A stretch of DNA of 64,000 nucleotides, taken from Amphiura filiformis. Lineage: Eukaryota > Echinodermata > Ophiuroidea > Amphilepidida > Amphiuridae. The stretch spans positions 33,750,965 to 33,814,964 of the forward strand of contig NC_092628.1 of assembly GCF_039555335.1 (NCBI RefSeq). The letters are read 5' to 3'. The position numbers were made by a program, and so were the translations under genes. Of the stretch, positions 11,403 through 22,300 are shown in pieces. The number at the start of each line of letters is the position of its first letter. Position 1 is the first letter of the stretch. The notes under the pieces were generated by a model. The model was not told where the DNA came from and made no database searches. It worked only from the letters and a program-made list of their open reading frames with translations.

Positions 11403-14400
11403 AGTCCGATAGTCCTCAGGCGCGGGAATAGCCAAGTTGGCAACCAGCGCACTGATTATACATTACCAGTTTGTTATTAAAAACCATTCACATGAAATTA
11501 ATATGAACTGTGATTATCTTTTATTTCATTTTTTATCTGAGTTTTGAATTTTGTATGCGTTGCCTATGTGCAAAATAAAAAGGAGATAAATTACTGTAAT
11601 ATTTAGTCCCTAACCTTTCTTGCATACAGTAACCAATAATTTAACTAGAACTCTTTCTTCGTTGGTCTAAAATGGATAATACATTTACATCGGATTTGTA
11701 ATGTTCTCAGTCTCCTGGGTGTTCTCTTCCTTCATGGACGGTGATTCTACATAGCAACACTGATTAACGTTTTTTTGCAGGTCAATGTGCTCATCTAATT
11801 CGATATAGATTTCATATCACAACTTTTGACAAGTTAGGCGAGTAAAATTTCATTTCTAATGTCACAAAATGCCAAAGAGGTAAGTTGTCATACTTCGTGT
11901 TTATCTTCTACCGATTATGACATTAATTTGCTATTGCTATTTGCCCATATTCCTGATTACTTTAAATCGATGATTGGAGTGATTTGGCGTTCTCTTGCAT
12001 GACCGCGTTTCATCCTTCTGGAAACCTATATACTATATAGTCTTGAAATCATGTCAGACAACACAGACCCCATTGCCACTCAACTCTGGATCAGCTTCTT
12101 CCAAACATCCGGCCTCTTAAGGGAGGTGTAATGAGCGTGAAGCCGGTTTGCATTCCACATGGGGTGTGCCTGTAAAGAGTCACAGCCATCAGAAAAGGAC
12201 CAGCTCAGACCGCGCGCCAAATAAGTTTGCATTTCAGAAATAGCTTTTTTTCAGCCTTGGAAAAAAAACCAGGCAGAGCTGAGAATCGAACCCGGGACCT
12301 CTCAGTGCATACCACTGAGCCAAGTAACTATTAGCTGCGAGAAGTTTGATAGTAATCCTTGATATTGCTGAATAGAATTAATCAATACTTATTGCCCTAT
12401 TTATCTAATGTACAATGCAATTCAAAATTAAAAGGGCCTATATATATTCACCTAGGTTTCATTATCATTGAGGTATAGGACTTTTTATTTTTTAGGAGAA
12501 GAGCAGGTAAGGCAACTACTTGATTATATTTCTATATGTTCATACTACATACTCTGAAAATTTTAGAAAATTCGCACGAGTCTGTTTTTTTAAAATCACA
12601 TTTTTGTTCCTAAAATAGGGGTTATAGCGCCCTCAACGGGCACTCTCTCCATAGGGTTACATGTAAAGACCAGTTATAGACAAATGGCCCTAAAATAAAA
12701 CGGACTCGTACGAATTTCCTCCAAATTTGCATATAATCTAGATTTAACATCTGGAATGGAATGCAAGTGATGTCGTTGCTGCTCTTCTAAATTCGTTTTT
12801 AAAATGTCCGCCCCAGACCAAGGTGGATATATAAACTAGGAATATGTGTGAAGTGGCTATCGATCAATCAATCAAGTTTTCAAGTTATCAACAATCAATA
12901 ATAAACCGATGAATCATGGAATACTATTAATTACTTACTAATCTACCAAACTAGTCAGTAAATAAACAAATAAATAAATAGGCATAGGCCTAAAAGAGAC
13001 GTAAATACATAATGCAGAACGCAGGTAGTATTTTAGGTACAAAATTCTATTATTCTATTTTTATAATTTTCTAAGTACTATACACGGGATTAGGACCTGT
13101 GCTTTTAATATCCGCACCTAATCAATAATGGGTCTTTCACTATGTTCACTCAATAGTTACACTATACTATATCCCTCTAGGATTTTCTTCTGACCAGGTA
13201 CTAAAGTCGATGCTTTAACAGTACCCAAACAAGTGTACATATCAAGGTCATAGCAGGGCATTATACAAAGAATGGTCAAAGGTCAACGTAGAAGTAGAGT
13301 ATAGAAGTCGACGCAAGCTTTCGTGCAGGAAACATAAATACATACTCGCCAGTCGTGGCCTTTTTATGAGATTTGATACGGCGCCGAAGACTAGAGCTCT
13401 TCCATAATTTAGTCCGAAACCCGGTTTCCAGACGGACATTTGTGTGTTGTTACAAGGAATTCAAAGTAATTTTATCATCAAGTGACCCACATAGAGGAAT
13501 ACGACATCTATCGTGAGCCAATCTGCATTCTGTTGCCTGCAAAAGCCAACGATCAGGTAAAAATTATAAAAGAAGCGTAAGCAGATATTTTTCTTAATTT
13601 CATATAAGCTTAAATTGCATTGAAAACGCCACATTGCAGTCACAAAATATATAATATTCGTAAATCACTAAAGCGAATGGTAACGTAGGTATGTGGAAAA
13701 GAAGTGCAATAGCAATGACAAAGTATGTGCCCAAAGAGTTGTCTTTGGCATGTCGCTTTTTTTAAATATCACTAAAAATATCAAATTTTGGAAAAACGCC
13801 CCAAAATTTAAAACAAACACGAACCTTCCAAAATAAATATATATTATCACTCGGCGGCCCAGTCACTACCTGTCGCTGTGATTTGGGGTAATTCGTTGCT
13901 TCTCCTCTCCAGATACCTGTACTTCAAGTTCGCCCATACCCCATGCCTTAATATATTGTCATATTGCAGAACAGCAACACCACCAATCCTGGGAATCCGT
14001 GGCCATGATATAGTATCCCAGATGACCAACCTGCTGCCACTGGGACTTTCATCAGCCGACTGATGATGATGATGTCATTCATGGTTCTGCACAGTACAAC
14101 TTTGTAATTCACTTTTTGTTAATCTGGTACAATACTGTTAATATCATTAATTAATGAAAAGGGGCGGGAATGAAGAGAACCTGCTAAAAGACCCCGTGAA
14201 TAGAGTCGTTTTGATATTTTCATACCTTTTTAGGGGGTTAATTGGAGGGCCTATCGTCTTCCTTTTTACAAAATCTAGGGAATAAAATTGCATTTATTCC
14301 ATGTTGAAATATTTTCTGGCGTAGGAAAAATAGATGGGGTACACTGTAAACATAGTACCAAGAACATTTTCAAATTGTGTAATGATAAAGTTCCTATGAA

Positions 14401-15229
14401 GGGAAAGGTCCAATACAGAACATGCATGCTATTTGGGTGTTGTCTTTTATGATTTCTCAAAGAAAGAGGGGGGGGTATTGAGGTTTATTTTGTATTTTCA
14501 CACCTTTTGGAAAACCTTTAAGATAAAACATAAATCAGTTTCCTCCCAGAACGAAATTCAAAGTTCACGATATCTTTGCTAAACGAATTAACCTGGAAGA
14601 AATCTTTTGTACATAAACATTATGTAGCCAGAGGTTTCCAGTGATATAAAAATCTCACGGGTTTTTTTTTTTTAGAACAGTGGGGGGATGCTGTGGACAA
14701 CGAAATACCATTTTAATACAAAGTTTTGTATATGCGTTTTTTATTTTCATGATTAACATTTTTAAACATAATTCTGTTTAATTTGATATCAGCTCTGTAA
14801 TTTCATCGTGTTGTCAAAAAATGATAATTCAATTCAATGGATTGCCATTTTAAATGAAAATCTACCATTCTGAATACATGAAGCAAATCCAAATATCATT
14901 ACATGTTACATAAATTAATTTCGTGCAATTGTAGTCATCTGTGTACATTTTACGCATTTTTGCAGAGTTTGTATTCGTTTTTGTATTCTGACTAAAATTG
15001 TTTGAACATTAATGCCATAAACTTAATGACATTAGTGCACTTTCATGGCAGGCTGTAGGTGATTAAAAATAATGACAAGTCAATTAAATGAATTTACATT
15101 TACCCTTCAAACCAATTTCTTTTCTGCTCAACATTTCATAAAATATAATACCTAATAAGAACAGCGATGTTATTATCTATTCTACAAAGGATGTTATGGA
15201 TAGCAATCATGGTTATATGAAATCAACAA
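11403..15229. other. Intergenic DNA, no convincing gene
   Basis: It holds a tRNA-like SINE remnant near 12262-12330 and otherwise unrecognised sequence. Two splice-like arrangements on the plus strand are noted as a finding: acceptor at 11780, ATGCCAAAGAG then GTAAGT at 11879, and an 11-base block between AG and GTAAGG near 12496. Frames at 13247-14060 show no family I recognise. Confidence 0.5.
12262..12330 (-). repeat. tRNA-derived SINE remnant
   Basis: On the minus strand: an A-box-like TGGCTCAGTGG, then AGAGGTCCCGGGTTCGATTC with a good B-box. The anticodon arm is missing, so this is not a tRNA gene but the worn promoter of a SINE. Confidence 0.5.
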
Positions 15230-15490
15230 AGCTTATGCAAAATTGTCAACAGCAACGCACCATTCATTAGTGCTCGCCAACTCGCCAATACCATCCCCAA
15301 AGGTTTCGAGTTATGAGTTATGACACCAATGCCTGCATATTTAGTTTCTTCCCGGACAATCATCGAATGGAACTCCCTACCTCCTTCCGTGTATATTGCC
15401 AAATCAGCTGACTGCTTCAAGAGTTGTATTAATAACAATTTAGGTTTTTGTTTAGCCATGTTGATTTCAACTGGCGCCTTTAATCACCTG
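15230..15490 (+). mobile_element. 3' fragment of a non-LTR retrotransposon (LINE)
   Basis: The translation FSFFP, then after a one-base shift RTIIEWNSLPPSVYIAKS and ADCFKS, is the characteristic C-terminal segment of Jockey/CR1-type reverse transcriptase ORFs. The frame is broken and the rest of the element is gone. The family call rests on this short motif. Confidence 0.6.
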
Positions 15491-16069
15491 AACTAGATAT
15501 TGCTTTCATGCAACTTTGTTGAGTAATTTTGTAGATGCAGTAAGTGACCTACTGTAACAATCAGGGAGATGCGTCCCGGCTCAAAACTTTTGTGATTAGC
15601 TTTTATATTTGGTCTGTTTTTGCCCTGAATTAACCCCATTTTTGCCCATTCTAGCATAAAATGCGAATTTTTTTTCTCGCGCTTAGTACGCATTCGTCTC
15701 AGTAAAGCCATTTTGATAGTAATTCTGATCCCTTTGGAAATTCATTTTCCAACTTTTTCAAAAAATCAGATATTTGATTCCATCTAAGTTATAAAGTGTA
15801 GAAAATAGATTAGTGTTTGTAAGAAAAGGAGATTTAATATTAACATGTCCTTTCAGCCTTTTCAGCACGCCCCAGGCAAAAAAAGTCATGGGTATTCCCA
15901 AAATTCCCAAATTCACGAAAATTCATGCCCGTTGCTAGCGAAAATAGTCCGAATATAAAATTCACTTGCAGGCATATATATCAATCATGTATACGATCAC
16001 CACCAAATACAGATTAATGTCAGAGCATGTGAATTTTGTATTGGGACTGATTATTCGGTCTACTAGATT

Positions 16070-16320
16070 ACGTACATACATCGTACCTTTACTGTATATA
16101 ATATGAGCACGGTTTAAGTTTAGGAAGTTCCTCCGAGTCAACAAGTCATCTTCATCAGAAGCATAATTTCCTCATCAAAACGTACTCATCATCATGATCA
16201 TCGATTGACACCAAAAACTTGATAAAATATCCAAACTGTGTTACAAATCTGCCATATGTTTCTAGAATATCTAGTCTCAGTTTCTACCAGTGCTATAATA
16301 AATTCATTTTACCTTGATGA
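16070..16320. repeat. Three-copy intergenic repeat, copy 2
   Basis: Shares TACGTACATACATCGTACC, AGGAAGTTCCTCCGAGTC and ATCGATTGACACCAAAAA with 8427-8850 and 41560-41960. Confidence 0.65.
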
Positions 16321-16499
16321 CTGTCGCGGGGGGTCATTTAAATCGTTTCAATGATACAACTAGGACTAAAACTTACGCAAGAGTGAACACGATAATGCGT
16401 AAGATATTTTACACGTAAAAATCCCGGTAAAAATACGGCCAATTCAAAAAAAAATGTATAATTCAAATATTTTATACCCTTAATATGTCCCCTTTATAT

Positions 16500-16872
16500 A
16501 CATGCGCGTATTTGGGGGGGGCTTTGGGGCGCCAGCCCCCGGGGTCAAAGTAGGGGCGGCAAAAACGAAGGGGCGGCGGAAGAAGAAGGGGCGGCAAAAA
16601 GGAAGTGGCGGCAAAACGAATTAGCAAATTAAAAAGGGCACGCAAAAAATAGAAAAAGCAGAAAAAAATTTGGAAAAAGGGTTGCTTTTAGGGCGCAGGG
16701 CGCTAGCGCCTGAAATCCGTTTTTGGTTTTTTTGTGTTTTTTTTTGCTCTTCACTTTTTCAAACGACCGTGAAAAAATTGGGTCAACCTTTTCGGGCTGT
16801 TAAAGAAGGGGCGGCAAAATTGTTTCTTCTTCAGCCCCCCGGGGTTGGGGCGGCCACGGTACGCCACTGATA
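16500..16872. mobile_element. GC-rich non-autonomous element remnant
   Basis: A compositionally distinct island with repeated GGGGCGGCAAAA units and a CGCTAGCGCC palindrome, ending CCACGGTACGCCACTG. That end resembles GGCTACGCCCCTG at the other elements here. No clear partner end on the left, so the boundaries are approximate. Confidence 0.4.
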
Positions 16873-16984
16873 TAGCACGACATTTAAACGTTTTCTGGCC
16901 ACTTTTCTAACCTTTTGTTAATGTTAATGTTTTTGAAAACGTTTTGTGTTTCCTGGGTAGATACAGTTATACCAGGAAACACTC

Positions 16985-18840
16985 ACTTGGCTATTTACGT
17001 TGACGCTCCGCGCGCTAGCACCATTACGAAATTGAGGTTAGCGGTTTAGAGTTATGTAAGGGTATGTACATCCATACTACCTTCACTTGTAACCAACACA
17101 ACATAAAGTGACCCGTCCACCCCAAATGATTACTTACGTAGAACTAAGGGCCTATAACACAAGCATAATAATTGGTTTTTGAAAATGGCTTTATCCAAAT
17201 ATCTAAGATAGGTATAAGAATCTGCGCAATGTTGTAGCAAATATGAAGAAAAGACGTAAAGTGAGCCATTATGTTGAAAGAAATACGGTTACAAAATGTT
17301 ACGGAATTTTCTCACCGAATTGCGGCATATCCATGTTCTATTTCCTTATAATTTCAATATACTTGAGGCAAACAAATCAAACTGATTCGTTTTAAAATCA
17401 AGATTAGATAAGTAGGCCCTAAAAATGGTCACACAAATTAAATCCAGAAATATAGCCGTTTGTTACATTTTACAGTATACACAAATTAAAAAGTCATTTT
17501 TTTTTTATCACGAAGAGCCAATGAAAATAATGGAAATTCAATTACACAGTAAGTATAAAACCAGTGTAGTCCAAGAAAAATATATGATTTTGCATTCAAT
17601 TTTATAATACATGAACAATAATTTATATATTGTTATATACACATTTGTTTAAACCAACATTAATAACAGAATATTCCTATTGTTTTGATAATAATAAAAT
17701 ATATTTTTGAGCGCCTACAACAAAAGAACGTTCACCAAGCGCTTTACAAAGCAAAAATACATGAAAGCAATAATACACAAATTTAAAAGTACAAGCCACC
17801 TGTACAATACCTTAAATTGAAAACAAGTTTACAATATCTTAAATTAAGTACAATAATGATACAACTTAAAATACACAGGGGAAAGAAGAATTACGCATCG
17901 CACACTAGCACATTTAAATATGAATTTACAAATGGAAACATAACATGCATAGGCAGATATACCAGCGTAAAAACTCATGTAGAACAGATAGTTTGAATAA
18001 CATCCGTGTACAACATCATTTTTGGTGTGTTTTCTAAGAATGAATTTTTCTTCAAAACCATTAGAGGTAAAGACATGACCAATAATAGGAAACATACTAT
18101 CTTGCTACAGCTTACAAACACAAATTATTCAAATGTCGGTAAGTATTTTATTTTAATTTTTGAAGTTGGGCACGGTTAATTTTAAATCACCCTGTATTAC
18201 TGGCATAAGATCTTTCCTTGCAAACCCTAAAGAAGAGAACGAAAATAAGTGTAGGAACAGCTATATATCGTCATAGATTTAAAATCTATGATATCGTATA
18301 GGAAGTAACATAAAAAGGCCTCAAAGGCAAAAGGCGTATGTCTACAAAGTTTTGTTAAGTTATGCTTTAAAAATGGTTAATAACCCCACATGTTCCCCTT
18401 TCCCCTTTTACAAGTAAACTGCACTTATCTTCTAATATTCTACGTAACTTTTAAGACAATTAAGTAACATTTTAATTTAATCTGACGTGTTCTTTGTCAA
18501 GTTCTCAAAATAAATACCCCATTATTGGAATAATTCTTTGTCTTTTAGAAAAGTACTTAGATATGATTTTGCATGATTAATCGAATTTCTGTTTGCACCC
18601 TCACCATCATCTACAAAAGAAAATTCGATGTTGGATGCTTTTGTATACTGTTTTGACCACATGTAGAATAAAAGAAGTTATTTGACATTTTTGATTATTA
18701 TTTGTTGGCATAATAAACATGCCGTCTTCCCATTTGTAAAAAATATATTTATAACTCTTTTTACCTTTAGACTACTTCGTTTTATTCAATTCGGCAATAT
18801 GTATTCAATTTGAAACACTGACACCTCAATTCCCACAATA
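16985..18840. repeat. 3' flank of copy B, part of the tandem unit
   Basis: Blocks 17024-17630 and 18185-18840 match 44690-45200 plus 45750-45880 and 48745-49365 downstream of copy C, for example GAAATTGAGGTTAGCGGTTT and GTGTAGTCCAAGAAAAATAT. This shows that the duplication includes intergenic DNA. The section 17690-18110 (GAGCGCCTACAAC and GCGCTTTACAAAGC) is a SINE-like repeat; part of it is the inverse of 60850-60965. Confidence 0.7.
18781..18786 (-). promoter_or_regulatory. Possible poly(A) signal of copy B
   Basis: AATAAA on the minus strand, about 315 nt after the stop codon. The matching place in copy C reads AATTAAA. Position and sequence only; no transcript evidence. Confidence 0.3.
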
Positions 18841-19098
18841 ATTATTTGACAAAAAAGTCAGTGAGGAAATCAGGAAAGCAAAGTCCCGGAGCAAAGTTTG
18901 GCAATAGTTTAGGCACTTAAGGTTGAAATGGAAGGTTTTGCTTTTTTCTTAAAGTGGTTTCTAAGGTCAACTTTTACTCAATGTGGCAGCACTCATGAAG
19001 ACTGTAAAAAGAGCCCATTGTAGCCTTTATGAATAAAATAAATGTTACATTGTGGGAATTGAGATGCCAATGTTTGAGACAACTAATTTCATGCTACT

Positions 19099-19354
19099 TT
19101 AGTACCACCATTCTCTCTCTTCGTTATACTGGTATTCATCTTCCCAGAGTCTCTCGGCCAAGAGTTCCAACTCGTCTTCAATCTTGTTCATACCCCACCC
19201 AATCTGTTCGTTGTTCTGTGCGTTCTCTTTTTCCAGCCATTCCATGAGTGGCGCGAAGTATTCCTTAATAGCTGAGTTGTCAATTTTACGTTTCCCAGTC
19301 AACACTTCGAGGGTATCTGTCCATGGCTGGCTCGTGCCATATGATAACATTTCT
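19099..19354 (-). CDS. Ace-like: Copy B exon 10 and stop codon
   Basis: [20 protein letters not shown] through [15 protein letters not shown], then an acidic tail rich in Glu, Trp and Tyr ending EEREWWY and TAA. The domain normally ends soon after the GW motif; the tail adds about 30 residues and is not hydrophobic enough to be a membrane anchor. Confidence 0.93.
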
Positions 19355-22300
19355 CTGCAAATAAAAAAAAGAATTGGTGAGAATATTAAGTGTCAGTCTA
19401 ATTTATTTTGGAAAAAAGATCACAAACGATTTGCAACACAGCATAATATTATTACCGAAACCGTATCCTCGCGCTAACGTTTAGTTGAGATAGTATGAAG
19501 ACGTCTGACAACTTGATGAATGTTGACATTTTAGGAGCGCGGCATCTCTTTGTCATGTCTGTGACATGTCTGTGTACCGGGCGCTATGGGTTTGGGATTT
19601 TCTTTTGCTACATTAGTGGAACCAGTGTTTTTTGGCATCCTTGCACCTGAAATGATAAAAATTCTATGACTCCTGCGGTTCATTCGAGGGGTCGAAGGTC
19701 AGAGTGGGGCCAAAACTTAACAATAGTCTCACCATGTTGTAATGTATCTCAAATTGTTCCTCTCATCACAGGGAATAAAAAAGTCAATTGTCAATTTTTT
19801 TTACGGTGCATAGTTCAGGAGTTATAATAGGTCAAATGTCAAAAATTTCATACACAGAAGTCTAAATTTAAAAATGGTCCGATTTCATCGATACTGGTCT
19901 CGAATTACTCCCCGTAATATAGGAAATCTCGAACACAAAATTCACAATTTTGGTGGGGTTTTTATTCAGAGTTTATGCAACCTAAGTCCAATAGAAATAT
20001 GTACGTGCATAACCTTTGACCCATGATTTCATCCAATTCTGAGGTTATACATTTCTCAAACAAATTATTTTCCTATTTCATTTGCCGAGAGTAGTATTTA
20101 GAGACAACTAGTGATTGAATCGGTGCATTTTGAAAATTTGGCCTCTGTGCATGAGCTATTTGACATTTGACCAAGTAGTTTACTCTATAACTCCTGAACT
20201 AAGCATGCTAGTTCAGAATGACAATTGACATTTTTTATTCCTAGCAATGAGAGGAACAAATTTTAACTTTTGGCCCAATTATGACCTACCATCCACTCCA
20301 CTATAAATGTAGCAAAACCGATCCTAACTCAAAAATCATCCGATAGCGCCCTATACTACATCGCGGTTACAAGATATTTTGAAAATCTTGTTCTTTCTTC
20401 AGTGATTTTCTCCCTTTGTAATTGAGCTTTAGAGTCAAAATAATGAATAATAGTGAAAGTAGATAATGTACAGGCATGACCGATTTAATGTGCCGATGCC
20501 CGATTTTTAGGACAATAGATCTCTTGATCGATTCCACGTACACTGTTCAGTACACCAAATCTTTGACAAGGGTAAAGAAAGACTCATACAATACACTGGA
20601 ACTTCGTGGACTTCAAAGCAGCATTTGACACCATATGGAGGGAGGCCCTTTGGAAATGTTTGCGATCAGTAGGAGTAGACACCAAACTGACTGGTGAACC
20701 TCATTGCAAAAATGTACGAGCAAACCAAATGCTCAGTCGTGATAAATGGACAGATCACCGATTGAATTGAAGTCCTAGTTGGTGTTAGACAGGGATGTCT
20801 GCTCTCACCATGCCTCTTCAATCTATATCTGAATTTTGTCATGAAGGACATCCAAAAGCTAGGCTCAGGTGTGCAGATGGATGACATGTGTATTAACAAC
20901 ATCTGATATGCAAATGACACCACACTCATTGAGAACCTGCAAATCTGCACTAATGTATTGGAAAAAGCATGCAGCAGCTGGGGAATGAAAATTAACCCAA
21001 CAAAATGCAAGAGCATGTCTGACGATCCAGGAGATTTCATGCTGAACCAAATTCCCATTGACAAAGTAAATAACTTCGTCTTTCTGGTTAGAAGTGTGCC
21101 CTCAGTAGAAGAGAATATTAAACGTCGCACAAAGTTAGCAGCCTGGGCATTTGGTAGACTGAAAAATACCATCTGGTCTAATAATTTCATCACCAGATCG
21201 CTGAAAGTATTAAAAAGGATCTCACCCTACCTATTGCCACCTAAGGGCCAGAAACCTGGGCGCTACGTGAATCCGATCGACACAGACTGGATGTTTTTGA
21301 AATGCGATGCCTTAGGGCAATGCTTGGAGTTTCTCTACTTGACAAAATCCACAACAATTCCATCAGACAGAGTCTCAACATCACTAGCTCAATCAACGAT
21401 GTCATTTACCGGAGACGTTTGAAATGGGCTGGGCATATCTTCAGGATGCCCCAACATCGACTTCCCCACCAAGCCTACATTAATGATTTCAGCAAGAAAA
21501 GACCACTAGATCGTCCACCAACCAGACCATATTCAGAGGGACCTGGGAATGAACCCACAAGAAGCAAAGACACAAGCAGCAGACAGAATTGAATGGAGGA
21601 GGCTTACTCGGCAGAGGGCAAAGGGACACAACGTCCTGTGCAGATAAGTCAAGTAAGTCAAAGTACTGAGGTACAAGTGTATAAAACACAAGTGGTTCTA
21701 CGTCGTGCACTCGTGACGTGACATGCCATGTTTTGACATTTTCAGATTCTCTTCAAATCAATACTCACCTAAGTGCCTTCCCTGCCTCCTTTGATCCGTA
21801 GATATTGCATTCATGGAGAGGTCCTTCAAACCCTGCTTCTTTGCATAATGAACGATGAAACTGGAACTGGATTAAAAAGCTTACGAAATATCTGGGGAAG
21901 AATGAAGACACACGTGTGGTAAATAAATACCACAGTGGTATCACTTGCTGGTTTTATTGTCGAATCAAAATTATGTTACGTAGTGTGTGGGAGTGGCGGG
22001 GGGGGGGGATTGGTGTGGGGTTTTTTTGTATTACTTGGTTTTATTTTTCATAACGACGAATCCAAGATTGGATCCAGTCTGCGTCTATATAACTATAAAT
22101 TGTCCTATTTATGTCAAACAAAGAGACCGACGTACATTGCAGTTGTTCATGAGAGGTTGGGAAGGGACTGGCTTTACATGGGATGGATACAATCCTTAGC
22201 GAGATAGCTGATCCTCGTCAATGTAATATCTGAAGCATTCTGAATGTTATTAGAATGGGTATGATTAATAACACCTACATACATTAATTCCATGAATTAT

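Larger units (their letters stand above)
19355..21768. other. Copy B intron 9, enlarged by insertions
   Basis: Copy C intron 9 is 1.35 kb and this one 2.4 kb. The extra DNA is the fold-back at 19579-20351 and the LINE fragment at 20560-21665. Shared sequence (AATGAATAATAGTGAAAGTA) resumes at 20443. Confidence 0.7.

Noticed and set aside
13847-14063. Overlapping 60-residue frames on both strands
   Set aside because: No family recognised and no splice context; not counted as a gene.
20958-21422. Host gene on the plus strand
   Set aside because: It is the middle of the LINE reverse transcriptase, with stops in the same region.
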